Shown one piece after another: positions 45,051-53,902 of a stretch of 64,000 nucleotides of DNA. Position 1 is the stretch's first letter. Every line of letters begins with the position of its first letter. The stretch lies in assembly GCF_002085925.2 (NCBI RefSeq), contig NZ_CP053562.1:3361501-3425500 (forward strand), written 5' to 3'. Origin of the DNA: Thioclava electrotropha (GTDB taxonomy: Bacteria > Pseudomonadota > Alphaproteobacteria > Rhodobacterales > Rhodobacteraceae). A program made the position numbers and the translations under genes. The notes beneath the pieces are model-generated. The model saw only the letters and a list, made by a program, of their open reading frames with translations. It was not told the DNA's origin and ran no database searches.

Positions 45051-45692
45051 ATGACGGGCAGCAAAATCCTCGCGGCGGTATCCTCAATTGCGATTCTGGT
45101 CGGCGCAATCTGGAGCGTGTCGGGCAATGCCTCGGGCGCGCAGTCGAAATCGAACGCCCCCGCCGCTCAGCCCGCTGCAACCAGCCAGACCACCAAGCCG
45201 CAAGCGAAGCCTGTGGCCAAGCCCGCCCCCAACGGCCCCGACGTGCAACTGGCGAAACCCCAGCGCCGTGGCCCGGTCACCCACCTGCCGATCCCGCGCT
45301 ATGTCTCGCTCAAAGGCTCCAAGGGCAATGTGCGTCGCGGGCCCTCGCTCTCGCACCGGATCGACTGGGTCTTCACCCATCCCGGCATGCCGCTGAAAGT
45401 CACCGCAGAGTTCGGCCATTGGCGGCGGGTCGAGGATAACGAAGGTCAGGGCGGCTGGATTCACTACACGCTGATTTCGGGCGTGCGCAACGTGATCGTC
45501 ATGCAGGACATGGTGTCGCTTCACGCCCGTCCCGACCCGAAATCCGCAGTCACCGCCAAGGCACAGGCCGGCGCGATCGCGGGCCTCGGCGCCTGCACCC
45601 ATGATTGGTGCGAAATTGAGGGCTCGGGCGCGGATGGCTGGCTGCCGAAAACCGAAATCTGGGGCGTCGACCCCGACGAGACCCGTGACTGA
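45051..45692 (+). CDS. SH3 domain-containing exported protein
   Basis: A 213-residue protein. ATG 45051 (GAGG at 6 bases) opens a hydrophobic segment ILAAVSSIAILVGAIWSVSG, either signal peptide or anchor. A Pro/Ala/Lys/Gln-rich linker of ~50 residues follows. Then come two bacterial SH3-like repeats: YVSLKGSKGNVRRGPSLSHRIDW-type (NVRRGPSLSHRI) and DMVSLHARPDPKSAVTAKA. Such domains bind cell-wall or protein ligands. It is probably periplasmic. An upstream ATG at 45039 is possible. Confidence 0.82.
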   Translation: MTGSKILAAVSSIAILVGAIWSVSGNASGAQSKSNAPAAQPAATSQTTKPQAKPVAKPAPNGPDVQLAKPQRRGPVTHLPIPRYVSLKGSKGNVRRGPSLSHRIDWVFTHPGMPLKVTAEFGHWRRVEDNEGQGGWIHYTLISGVRNVIVMQDMVSLHARPDPKSAVTAKAQAGAIAGLGACTHDWCEIEGSGADGWLPKTEIWGVDPDETRD

Positions 45693-45740
45693 GACGCTCA
45701 CCTGCGCTAGAGGATCGGCGCAAAGGTAGAGACGGCAGCG

Positions 45741-46625
45741 ATGGCCTATAGCGAAAACGAACACCGGATGAACACCTCGGCGGGTCTGGCCTCGGTCGGC
45801 ACCGCAGCACTGCTCGTTGCGATCAAGGCCTGGGCGCTGTGGCAGACCGGCGCGCTCTCCGTGGGCGCCTCGCTCGCCGACAGCGCGGTGGACCTGCTGA
45901 TCTCGGGCGCGGGGCTGCTCGCGATTCTCTATGCCGCGAAGCCCGCCGATGACGATCACGCCTTCGGGCATAGCTCGGCCGAAGACCTCGCAGCCCTCGG
46001 TCAGGCGCTGATCGTGCTGGGCGCGGGCATCACGATCGGCATCACCGGCGTTCAGCGCCTGCTGGCCCCGACCCCGCCCCCGCTTGCCGCCGAAGGTATT
46101 GGGATCGCGGTCATGGTCGCCTCTGCGGGGATTACCTTCGGCCTGATATGGTGGCAGGGCCGCGTGGCGCGCAAGACCGGCAACAAGGTCGTCGCCGCCG
46201 ACCGGCTGCACTATGTGGGCGATCTGCTGCCGACACTGGGCGCGATCCTCGCGCTCTGGCTGTCACATGCGTTCGGTTGGGGCGACGTGGACAGCATCGT
46301 CGCCCTGATCGCCGCCGCGATCATGCTAGCCGGCGCGGCGAAGATCTTCATTGGCGCATGGCACGCCCTGATGGACCGCGCGGCCCCTGACGACGTGATC
46401 GAAGGCATCGCCAAGATCGCCCGCAACTGGCCCGGCGTGCGCGGCTTCCACGATCTCAAGACCCGCACCGCAGGGGCACAGATCTTCGTGAACCTGCATA
46501 TCGAACTCGACGGGGATCAGACGCTGGAAGAGGCCCATGACATCGGCGCCGCGCTCAAACGCGCCATCGTCGAGGCCTATCCGCAGGCCGATGTCATCAT
46601 TCATAAGGACGTCTATCGGGGCTAA
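45741..46625 (+). CDS. Cation diffusion facilitator (FieF-like)
   Basis: A 294-residue membrane transporter with six predicted helices and a C-terminal cytosolic domain. Metal-site residues are in LADSAVDLL (helix 2) and AADRLHYVGDLLP (helix 5, HxxxD). DDDHAFGHSSAEDLAALGQ is the conserved loop. The C-terminal domain (FHDLKTRTAGAQIFVNLHIELD, seen as DLKTRTAGAQIFVNLHIEL) is the dimerising metal sensor. It exports divalent cations (Fe2+, Zn2+ or Cd2+) by proton exchange. Confidence 0.92.
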   Translation: MAYSENEHRMNTSAGLASVGTAALLVAIKAWALWQTGALSVGASLADSAVDLLISGAGLLAILYAAKPADDDHAFGHSSAEDLAALGQALIVLGAGITIGITGVQRLLAPTPPPLAAEGIGIAVMVASAGITFGLIWWQGRVARKTGNKVVAADRLHYVGDLLPTLGAILALWLSHAFGWGDVDSIVALIAAAIMLAGAAKIFIGAWHALMDRAAPDDVIEGIAKIARNWPGVRGFHDLKTRTAGAQIFVNLHIELDGDQTLEEAHDIGAALKRAIVEAYPQADVIIHKDVYRG

Positions 46626-46660
46626 GCGCGGAGGGGGCGCTGCCCCCACGGCTTGCGCCG

Positions 46661-46730
46661 CCCCCCGGGATATTTTGGCCAAGAGGAAGGCAGATCGTCC
46701 TGCTTCCAACTGCCCTAAATATCCCCGCCG
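46661..46730. repeat. REP-like inverted repeat, copy 2
   Basis: CCCCCCGGGATATTTTGGCC with AAGAGGAAG (46661-46689) is mirrored by CTTCCAACTGCCCTAAATAT with CCCCGCCGG (46703-46730). It fills the convergent gap between the cation transporter and the M3 peptidase. The arms are less perfect than in copy 1. A G-rich flank GGGGGCGCTGCCCCC precedes it. Confidence 0.75.
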
Positions 46731-46753
46731 GAGGCTCCGGCATCACCAGCCGC

Positions 46754-48775
46754 TCAGGCGGCCGGATCAAGCAGCCCGCGGCCCTTAAGAAGCGGCTCCA
46801 CCCCCGGCATCTTGCCCCGGAACTCGGTGTAAAGCTCCTCTGGCGGCCGCGAATTGCCTGCGGACAGCACGAAGCGTTCGAGCTTCGCCGCCGTTTCCGG
46901 GTCGAACACGTCGCCTGCTTCCTCGAAAGCCTCGAACGCATCGGCATCCATCACCTCGGACCACATGTAGCTGTAATAGCCAGACGAGTAGCCGTCGCCC
47001 GAGAAGACATGGGCGAAATGCGGCGTCGCGTGGCGCATCCGGATCGCATGCGGCATGCCGATCTCGCGCAGCACCTCGGCCTGTTTCGCCATCGGGTCTT
47101 TGGGGGCCGCACCCTCGTGGAAAGCCAGATCGACCAGCGCCGAGCCGAGATATTCCACCGTCGAGAAGCCCTGATCGAAGGTGGCAGCCCCTTTCAGCTT
47201 CTCGCGCAGCTCCATCGGCATCGGCTCGCCGGTCTTGTAATGGCGCGCGTGCTTTTCCAACGTCTCGGGCACGTCGAGCCAATGCTCGTACAACTGGCTC
47301 GGCAGCTCCACGAAATCGCGCGCGACCGAGGTGCCGGAGAGGAACTGATAGGTCACATCCGACAGCATCTGGTGCAGCGCATGGCCGAATTCATGGAACA
47401 GCGTGCGCGCGTCGTCATGGCTGAGCAGCGCCGGATCGCCCTTCGCGAAGTTGCACACGTTGACCACGATCGGCACTGGCGCGCCGCCGAGCTTGCGCTG
47501 CGAGCGCATCGCCGAGCACCACGCGCCAGAGCGTTTCGAACCGCGCGCGAAATAATCGCCCAGGAACACGGCCAGCACGTCTCCCCCGCGCGAGACCTCC
47601 CAGCCGCGCACGTCGGGGTGATAGAACGGCCCGTCGATCTCCTTGAACTCCAGCCCGAAGAGCCGGTTCGCCGTATCGAAAGCCGCGCCGATCATCGCGT
47701 CGAGCGAGAGATAGGGCTTGATCTGCCCCTCGTCGAAATCATGCTCTGCCACGCGGCGCTTCTCGGCATAGTAGCGCCAGTCCCACGGCTCCAGATCACC
47801 GTTGATTCCGTCGGCATGCATCATCTCGGCCAGCTTCGCGGCATCAGCCTCGGCAGCAGCCTTCGCAGGCTCCCAGACCCGCATCAGAAGGCCGCGCACG
47901 GCCTCGGGCGTCTTGGCCATCTCGGGCTCCAGCTTGAAGGCTGCGAAGCTCTCGTACCCCAGAAGCTTCGCGCGCTCCTCGCGCAGCTTCAGCACCTCGG
48001 CGGCGATCTCGCGATTGTCGGTCTCGCCCCCGTTTGCCCCGCGCGACGTCCAGGCTTCATAGGCGATGCGCCGCAATTCGCGATTGGGCGAGAATTGCAG
48101 GAAAGGCACGATCAGCGAGCGCGAGAGCGTCAGCACCGGGCCGTCCTGCCCGCGCTCCTTGCCCGCCGCGCGGGCGGTGTCGATCACGAAGTCAGGCAAA
48201 CCTTCCAGCTCATCCTCGGCCAGCGGGCGGAACCAGCCGCTCTCGTCGGCCAGCAGGTTCTGACTGAACTGCGTGGTGATCGAGGCGAAGCGCTGCTTGA
48301 TCTCGCGCATCCGTTCGGCCGCCTCCCCTTCCAGCGCCGCGCCCGACCGGGTGAACATCTGGTAATACTGCTCCAGAAGCCGCGCCTGCTCCGGGCCAAG
48401 CCCGAGGCTTTCGCGGCTCTGCCAAAGCTGGTCGATCCGGGCGAACAGCGCGGTGTTCATCGTGATCTCGGAGGAAAACGCCGCGAGCTTCGGCGCCAGA
48501 TCGCGCATCAGCTCCTGCCGTGCTGGCGTCGCATCGGCACCGGCGAGGTTGTAGAACACGCCCGCGACCTTCTCGAGCGCCTCTTCCGCCAGCTCCATCG
48601 CCTCGATCGTATTGGCGAATGTCGGGGCGTCGGCGCTATCTGCGATCGCCGCGATATTGGCACGCGCCTCGGTCAGCGCCGCGTCGAACGCAGGCGCAAA
48701 ATCGGCGTCGGAAATCTCAGTGAAGGGCGGCAGTTTGTAGGGGCCGGTCCAGTCGGTGAGAAGCGGGTTGGTCAT
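46754..48775 (-). CDS. M3 family oligopeptidase (oligopeptidase A/Dcp-like)
   Basis: 673 residues. The zinc site HEFGH lies near residue 458 in TLFHEFGHALHQML, with the third-ligand Glu region about 25 residues later (RDFVELPSQLYEHW). ATG 48775 has AAGGAG at 7 bases. No signal peptide, so it acts in the cytoplasm on short peptides, including cleaved signal peptides. Full length for the family. Confidence 0.95.
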   Translation of the reverse strand: MTNPLLTDWTGPYKLPPFTEISDADFAPAFDAALTEARANIAAIADSADAPTFANTIEAMELAEEALEKVAGVFYNLAGADATPARQELMRDLAPKLAAFSSEITMNTALFARIDQLWQSRESLGLGPEQARLLEQYYQMFTRSGAALEGEAAERMREIKQRFASITTQFSQNLLADESGWFRPLAEDELEGLPDFVIDTARAAGKERGQDGPVLTLSRSLIVPFLQFSPNRELRRIAYEAWTSRGANGGETDNREIAAEVLKLREERAKLLGYESFAAFKLEPEMAKTPEAVRGLLMRVWEPAKAAAEADAAKLAEMMHADGINGDLEPWDWRYYAEKRRVAEHDFDEGQIKPYLSLDAMIGAAFDTANRLFGLEFKEIDGPFYHPDVRGWEVSRGGDVLAVFLGDYFARGSKRSGAWCSAMRSQRKLGGAPVPIVVNVCNFAKGDPALLSHDDARTLFHEFGHALHQMLSDVTYQFLSGTSVARDFVELPSQLYEHWLDVPETLEKHARHYKTGEPMPMELREKLKGAATFDQGFSTVEYLGSALVDLAFHEGAAPKDPMAKQAEVLREIGMPHAIRMRHATPHFAHVFSGDGYSSGYYSYMWSEVMDADAFEAFEEAGDVFDPETAAKLERFVLSAGNSRPPEELYTEFRGKMPGVEPLLKGRGLLDPAA

Positions 48776-48812
48776 GGCGGGTCTCCTTTGCATCGCAAGC
48801 TAGGGCGCGTGC

Positions 48813-49877
48813 TCAGGATTGACCATCCCCTGCCCCGTGAACTTCTCCGCAAACCGCGCAATCGGCGCGCCGTTTGACGCCGAACTGACGGCTCTCGCCC
48901 CAAAGCGCGTCATAGATCATCAGCCGCCCGCGCGCCGATTGGCCCGCGCCAGTGATCTCCTTGATCGCCTCGGTCGCCATCATCGAACCCACCACGCCCG
49001 GCAACGCGCCCACCACGCCTGCCTCGGCACAGCTCGGCGCGAGCCCGGCGGCTGGCGCTTTGGGGAAGACGCAGGCATAGCAGGGCGCACCCTTCGCCGG
49101 ATCGTAGAGCGACAGCTGCCCTTCCCATTGCGTGATCGCGCCGGAAATCAGCGGCGTGCCGGTCGCCACGCAGGCCGCGTTCACCAGATAGCGCGTGTCG
49201 AAATTGTCAGTCCCGTCGAGAACGAGGTCATATTCGGCGACCAGCCCTTCGGCATCCTCGGCGCTCAGGCGACGGTTATAGGGCAGCACCTCGATATGCG
49301 GGTTGAGCGCCAGCATCGCCTTTTGCGCGGAGAAGACCTTGGGCATCCCGAGATCGGCATCGCGATGGATCACCTGCCGCTGCAGGTTGGAATTCGAGAC
49401 GATATCGTCATCCACGACCCCGATCCGCCCCACCCCAGCCGCGGCGAGATACAAAAGCGCGGGCGAACCCAGCCCCCCGGCCCCAACCACCAGAACCTTA
49501 GCCTGCTTGAGCCGCTTCTGCCCCGGCCCGCCGATCTCGCGCAGCATGATGTGGCGCGCATAGCGATCCAGTTCGGCCTCGGAAAAGCTGCCCGGTTTGG
49601 GCGCGGGCGCCTCGGGCTCCTTCGCCTCGGCTTTCGCCCTGATCGCCCCGAGCATCCGGCGATAGATCAGCACCAGTACGACCACCACACCCAAGCCGAT
49701 CCAGCCCGCAAGCGAGCCGCCCAGAACGCGCCCGAGCGGACCAAACCCGGGGATGGGAAGATGCGCGATCACCAGCGCCGCCCAGATCAGCACGAGCATC
49801 CCGAAGATCGCACGCGCGGAGGCCTTGAGCACCAGCCCGAGCCCCACGATCGCCGCCATCAGAACCAGTCCGAGCAT
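48813..49877 (-). CDS. moeB: Membrane-anchored MoeB/ThiF-type adenylyltransferase
   Basis: A 354-residue protein. An E1-like domain (from about residue 97) has GAGGLGS (132-138), NSNLQRQVIHRDADLG with the Arg/Gln of the active site, LDGTDNFDTRYLVN and two zinc CxxC pairs (CYAC, CAVC). It adenylates the C-terminal Gly of MoaD or ThiS-type proteins for molybdopterin or thiazole sulfur transfer. The first ~75 residues form three hydrophobic helices plus a Lys/Glu/Pro linker (about 78-96), absent from E. coli MoeB. It lies 3 bases after dut. Confidence 0.85.
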   Translation of the reverse strand: MLGLVLMAAIVGLGLVLKASARAIFGMLVLIWAALVIAHLPIPGFGPLGRVLGGSLAGWIGLGVVVVLVLIYRRMLGAIRAKAEAKEPEAPAPKPGSFSEAELDRYARHIMLREIGGPGQKRLKQAKVLVVGAGGLGSPALLYLAAAGVGRIGVVDDDIVSNSNLQRQVIHRDADLGMPKVFSAQKAMLALNPHIEVLPYNRRLSAEDAEGLVAEYDLVLDGTDNFDTRYLVNAACVATGTPLISGAITQWEGQLSLYDPAKGAPCYACVFPKAPAAGLAPSCAEAGVVGALPGVVGSMMATEAIKEITGAGQSARGRLMIYDALWGESRQFGVKRRADCAVCGEVHGAGDGQS

Positions 49878-49880
49878 CGC

Positions 49881-50351
49881 TCAGCCCTTGCCGGTCGAGC
49901 CGAACCCGCCCGCGCCGCGTGCCGTGTCGCCCAGAGCGTCCGTAACCTCGAAGCGCGCCTGCACCACCGGGGCGACGATCGCCTGCGCGATGCGGGCGCC
50001 ATGCTCGATCAGGTAAGCCTCAGTGCCGAGATTGATCAGCAGCACACCCAGCGGCCCGCGATAATCGGCGTCGATCGTGCCGGGCGTGTTAGGCAGGCTG
50101 ATCCCGTGTTTCAGCGCCAGCCCCGAGCGCGGCCGGATCTGCATCTCGAACCCTTTGGGGATCTCAACGCGCAGCCCGGTCGGAATGATGGCACGCTGCA
50201 TCGGCGCGAGTGTGATCCCGCCCGCGCGATTCTCGGGGGCGAGATTGGCGCGCAGATCCGCCCCGGCGGCGCCGTGGGTCTCGTAGCGCGGCAGCGCGAT
50301 CTCGGGATCGGCCCAATCCTCGCGCAGAACCTTGATGATCGGTGTGCTCAC
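49881..50351 (-). CDS. dut: dUTP diphosphatase
   Basis: 156 residues with all five dUTPase motifs in order: GAAGADLRA, RPRSGLALKHGI, GTIDADYRG, the strand RIAQAIVAP, and the C-terminal RGAGGFGSTG. GTG 50351 is used because GGAG stands 8 bases upstream. It converts dUTP to dUMP, keeping uracil out of DNA. It is followed by the MoeB gene and preceded by a REP-like repeat and coaBC. Confidence 0.96.
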   Translation of the reverse strand: MSTPIIKVLREDWADPEIALPRYETHGAAGADLRANLAPENRAGGITLAPMQRAIIPTGLRVEIPKGFEMQIRPRSGLALKHGISLPNTPGTIDADYRGPLGVLLINLGTEAYLIEHGARIAQAIVAPVVQARFEVTDALGDTARGAGGFGSTGKG

Positions 50352-50395
50352 GTGTCTCTCTCCTGCCCGATGTCGCGCGGGCGTCAAATGCGGAT

Positions 50396-50475
50396 GCCTC
50401 CGGCGGGGATATTTGGACCAAGCCGAAAGAGGCGCGCTTCGTTTCGGCTTGGCATAAATATCCCCCGCGGAGCGT
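50396..50475. repeat. REP-like inverted repeat, copy 3
   Basis: CCTCCGGCGGGGATATTTGG with ACCAAGCCGAAA (50397-50428) is mirrored by TTTCGGCTTGGCATAAATAT with CCCCCGCGG (50442-50470). It occupies nearly the whole coaBC-dut gap. Together with the copies at 39467 and 46661 it defines a family with the core GGGGATATTT..CCAAG. Confidence 0.8.
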
Positions 50476-50478
50476 CCC

Positions 50479-51687
50479 TCAGGCGCCAGCCGCGCCCAAG
50501 CTTTCTGCGATGCGCGCAGCCAACCGCCGCGCGACCTCTTGCTTGCCCATCCGGTCCCAGCTTTCCGCGCCGGTCTCGTCGATGATCGTCACCGCATTCT
50601 CGGTCCCGCCCATGATCCCGGTCGCAGGGCTCACGTCATTCGCGACGATCCAGTCGCAGCCCTTGCGCGCGCGTTTGTCGGCCGCAAACCGCGCGACATC
50701 GTGGGTCTCGGCGGCGAAGCCCACCACGAGGCCCGGTCGCCCTTCGCCCATCTTCGAGACGGTGGCGAGGATGTCGGGGTTCTCGGCGAATTCGAGCGCG
50801 GGCGGCGCGCCGGTGCCGTCCTTCTTCATCTTCCGTTCGGCCGCGTTCGCCACGCGCCAATCGGCCACGGCGGCCGCGAAGATCGCTGCCTCGACGGGCA
50901 GCGCGGTCTGCACCGCGTCCAGCATCTCGCGCGCGGTCTCGACCTTGACCACCCGCACGCCCGCAGGCGGCGCAACCGTCGCAGGACCGGTGACGAAGGT
51001 GACAGTCGCGCCGAGGTCCCGCAGCGCCCCGGCAATCGCCGTGCCCTGTGCGCCCGACGAGCGGTTCGCGATATAGCGCACCGGGTCGATCGGCTCATGG
51101 GTGGGCCCAGACGTCACGAGGATATGGCGGCCCTTCAGCGGACCGTCCGACAGCGCGGTATCGATCGCAGCAAGGATCGCCTCGGGTTCGATCATCCGGC
51201 CCTCGCCGAACTCGCCACAGGCCATGTCGCCCTCGGTCGGGCCTGCGAAGATCACGCCATCGGATTTGAGCGTCGTGATATTGCGCTGCGTTGCGGGGTG
51301 CTCCCACATCCGCACATTCATCGCGGGCGCGATCAACACGCGCTTGTCGGTCGCAAGCAGCAGGGTCGAGGCGAGATCATTGGCCAGACCGTTCGCCATC
51401 TTCGCCATCAGATCGGCGGTGGCGGCCACGACGACTACCAGATCGGCGGCACGCGACAGCTGAATATGACCGATCTCGGATTCATGCGTCAGATCGAAGA
51501 GGTCGGAATGAACCGCCTCACCCGCAAGCGAGGAGACGGTCAGCGGCGTGACGAACTCGGCCCCGGCCTTGGTCAGGACCGGGCTCACCGAGGCCCCTGC
51601 CCCGCGCAGCAGACGGATCAGCTCGGGCGCCTTGAAGGCCGCGATACCGCCGCCGATGATCAACAGGATGCGTTTGCCCGCAAGCAT
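50479..51687 (-). CDS. coaBC: Bifunctional phosphopantothenoylcysteine decarboxylase/phosphopantothenate-cysteine ligase
   Basis: 402 residues. The CoaC half has the flavin-binding GGGIAAFKAPELIRLLR, catalytic His in HIQLSRAAD, PAMNVRMW and the substrate Cys in DMACGEFGEGRM. The CoaB half starts at ILVTSGPTHEPIDPVRYIAN and has AAVADWR and the Lys-rich KMKKDG loop. It makes 4'-phosphopantetheine for coenzyme A. ATG 51687; it is the first gene of the coaBC-dut-moeB run. Confidence 0.96.
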   Translation of the reverse strand: MLAGKRILLIIGGGIAAFKAPELIRLLRGAGASVSPVLTKAGAEFVTPLTVSSLAGEAVHSDLFDLTHESEIGHIQLSRAADLVVVVAATADLMAKMANGLANDLASTLLLATDKRVLIAPAMNVRMWEHPATQRNITTLKSDGVIFAGPTEGDMACGEFGEGRMIEPEAILAAIDTALSDGPLKGRHILVTSGPTHEPIDPVRYIANRSSGAQGTAIAGALRDLGATVTFVTGPATVAPPAGVRVVKVETAREMLDAVQTALPVEAAIFAAAVADWRVANAAERKMKKDGTGAPPALEFAENPDILATVSKMGEGRPGLVVGFAAETHDVARFAADKRARKGCDWIVANDVSPATGIMGGTENAVTIIDETGAESWDRMGKQEVARRLAARIAESLGAAGA

Positions 51688-51746
51688 TTGCCTCTCCGTG
51701 AAACTCTCTCAGATGGTCTAAGCGCCGGGGCGCATTGGCGCAAGGA

Positions 51747-52559
51747 TCACTTGAACGCGGCGCAGGGATCGGCGCGTTCGGTCGGCGGCGTGATGATCCA
51801 GTCGTCAAAGGGCTGCGTGCCGGGATCGGTGCCCGGCTCCGCCTCGATCTGACCGATCGCCACGACCTTCGCCTGCGGGTCCGCCTTGCGCAGAAGCGCG
51901 GGAACGGCGAGGTCGGTCTTCGCATGGCCAGATCCGGTGATGACCGCGACCGGCCCGCCGGTCTCCTTCAGCGCCTCGAGCGCCACCCGCGCGAAGACCG
52001 CATCGCGGAAGCGTTGCGCCGCGACCATGCCGGGCAGCAGATCGGGCGGCAGCGCGTTGCAATGATCCTCTTGCGACTCCGCTTCCAGCTTGGCCTGCAG
52101 GTCTTCCGGATAGGCTTTGTCGAGCCCGTAGCGTGCCGCATTCGGCCCGAAAACCTCCGGCAGCGGCTTGGTCATCGCGGCGCGTACGGTCTCGCGCGGC
52201 TGCGCGGCGCCATAGACCTTCGCATCGCCCAAAGCGGCGAAAATCGGATAGTAGATCGCGAAATCGGGCCAGCCCGAATTGTCCCAGTCCAGAGCTTTTT
52301 CCAGCGCGCCCTCATCCTTCAAAAGCGCCGGCGTGATCTTCGCCGCCTGCTCGGGCGTCAATTGCTCGAACACCACGGCGGCGGGCTCCAGCGCCTTGAT
52401 CGCGCGCGCCTGATTGAGGTGATGGGTCGGGTTGTCGTGTATCTCGCCCAGAACGACAATATCGCCCGACAGCGTATCCAGCTGGGCGGGCGATATTTCG
52501 GCGCCAAAGGCGGGACCGGTCAGAGACAGCAGGCAGAGCGCGGCAAGAAACTTCTTCAT
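51747..52559 (-). CDS. ChaN family haem-binding protein
   Basis: A 270-residue protein with signal peptide (CLLSLTGPAFG|AEI). The ChaN/haem-uptake fold is marked by GDIVVLGEIHDNPTHHLNQARAI-type sequence (VVLGEIHDNPTHHLNQ) and VITGSGHAKTDLAVPALLR. Relatives bind haem and are iron-regulated lipoproteins; here no lipobox Cys is seen, so it is likely soluble periplasmic. Its ATG overlaps the rpoH stop by 4 bases (ATGA). Confidence 0.85.
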   Translation of the reverse strand: MKKFLAALCLLSLTGPAFGAEISPAQLDTLSGDIVVLGEIHDNPTHHLNQARAIKALEPAAVVFEQLTPEQAAKITPALLKDEGALEKALDWDNSGWPDFAIYYPIFAALGDAKVYGAAQPRETVRAAMTKPLPEVFGPNAARYGLDKAYPEDLQAKLEAESQEDHCNALPPDLLPGMVAAQRFRDAVFARVALEALKETGGPVAVITGSGHAKTDLAVPALLRKADPQAKVVAIGQIEAEPGTDPGTQPFDDWIITPPTERADPCAAFK

Positions 52560-53434
52560 ACGAAGAAGCTTTGCACCTCGCCCTGATGCGTTTCAAGCGA
52601 TTTGCGCATCTTGCCGAAAGCCTGCGCTTCGAGCTGACGAATACGCTCTTTCGAAAGCCCCAACTCTTCACCGAGGCTTTCCAAAGTGCGCGGATCTTCG
52701 ATCAGACGACGCTCGCGGACGATATAGGCTTCGCGGTCGGTCAGACGGCCCATCGCCTCGCCCAGCCAGACTTTCATCGTCTGACCGTCATGGCTGTCGG
52801 CCACGGTTTCCTCGGGGCTCGCGCCGTCATCTTCCAGCGTATCGACCCATTCGCGGCCTTCGTCTTCGCTGGACTGCGTGGCATTAAGCGAGAAGTCGGA
52901 CCCGGACAGGCGGCCTTCCATCATCTCGACATCCGAGAGCGGCACGCCGATCACCTCGGCCACGCGCTGACGCAGCTGCATCGCGTCGAGCTGTTCGCCC
53001 TCTTGCTGCGCTTCGCGGGTCAGCTGGGCCTGAACGCGGCGCATGTTGAAGAACAGCGCCTTTTGCGAGGAGGTCGACCCGGTGCGCACCATCGACCAGT
53101 TGCGCATCACGAATTCCTGGATCGAGGCTTTTATCCACCACACCGCGTAAGTCGAGAACCGCACACCGCGTTCCGGGTCGAACTTGTCAGCGGCTTTCAT
53201 CAGACCAAGTGAGGCTTCCTGGATCAGATCGTTCATGGGCGCGCCATAGCGGCGGAACTTCGAGGCCATCGAGATCGCGAGGCGCATATAGGCCGTCACA
53301 AGCCGGTGCAGTGCTTGTTCGTCCCTATTATCGCGCCACGCTCGCGCCAGTTCTGCTTCGGTTTCTGCATCCAGGAACTCTGCCCGCATTGCTTGGCGTG
53401 GCAGGGTTTCATCGGTCATACCATCGAGTGCCAT
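52556..53434 (-). CDS. rpoH: RNA polymerase sigma-32 factor RpoH
   Basis: 292 residues. Region 2 has DLIQEASLGLMKAADKFDPERGVRFSTYAVWWI, shown here in parts DLIQEASLGLMKA and RFSTYAVWWIK. The RpoH box is QKALFFNMRR at 124-133. Region 4 ends with ESLGEELGLSKERIRQLEAQA. GGGAG lies 7 bases before ATG 53434. It directs the heat-shock/oxidative-stress regulon; Rhodobacterales often carry two RpoH proteins and which one this is cannot be told. A hairpin lies in its leader. Confidence 0.95.
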   Translation of the reverse strand: MALDGMTDETLPRQAMRAEFLDAETEAELARAWRDNRDEQALHRLVTAYMRLAISMASKFRRYGAPMNDLIQEASLGLMKAADKFDPERGVRFSTYAVWWIKASIQEFVMRNWSMVRTGSTSSQKALFFNMRRVQAQLTREAQQEGEQLDAMQLRQRVAEVIGVPLSDVEMMEGRLSGSDFSLNATQSSEDEGREWVDTLEDDGASPEETVADSHDGQTMKVWLGEAMGRLTDREAYIVRERRLIEDPRTLESLGEELGLSKERIRQLEAQAFGKMRKSLETHQGEVQSFFV

Positions 53435-53902
53435 TTACAATCTCCCTGGGGTGTCCAGCCCAAACCGGCGCAACCTTGAATTGGGTGGCTGCTTTGCCCA
53501 CCCAATGCGAATGACATGTTTTGGTTCCTCACGGAAATGTTGAATTTTGCCTGAAACTTTGTGCGCGTGGCGCACTTGACGTCGTTTTCAAGCGAAAAAT
53601 GGAAGAAATTCATGCCGCTACGGGAAGGCCATCACTCCTTCTTGAGCACCGCATATCATAAGCGTGCTCACGGACACTTGAGCGACTGTAACGCAACATG
53701 TTGATCTTGTGCGCGAAACTGAAGCGATGGCTGTGCAGATATGCAGGAATTGCACCTTTATCCCTCTATTTCCACTGATGTTTCGAGCGGCGCATTCGTC
53801 TCCGAGTCGAGGGGCGAAGGACGCGGTGCCCGCCCCTACACCCGTTAACCATTCCTAAACCACGGCTGCGCTACCCCTCGGGGAAGAGGCGCAGGAGAGC
53901 CT
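53435..53902. other. Intergenic region upstream of rpoH and comM
   Basis: 468 bases between divergent starts, with no credible gene. The rpoH-proximal part contains a hairpin (53480-53506). The central part is A+T-richer. Possible heat-shock-type boxes (CTTGAA on either strand) were seen but without a well-spaced partner. AGGAG stands 5 bases before the comM ATG. Confidence 0.55.
53480..53506 (-). promoter_or_regulatory. Hairpin in the presumed rpoH leader
   Basis: ATTGGGTGG (53480-53488) and CCACCCAAT (53498-53506) pair over 9 bp around a 9-base loop. It lies 46-72 bases upstream of the rpoH ATG on the minus strand. It may act as RNA structure in the mRNA leader or as a protein-binding palindrome. 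It does not enclose the ribosome binding site, so a simple thermosensor is not shown. Confidence 0.5.
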
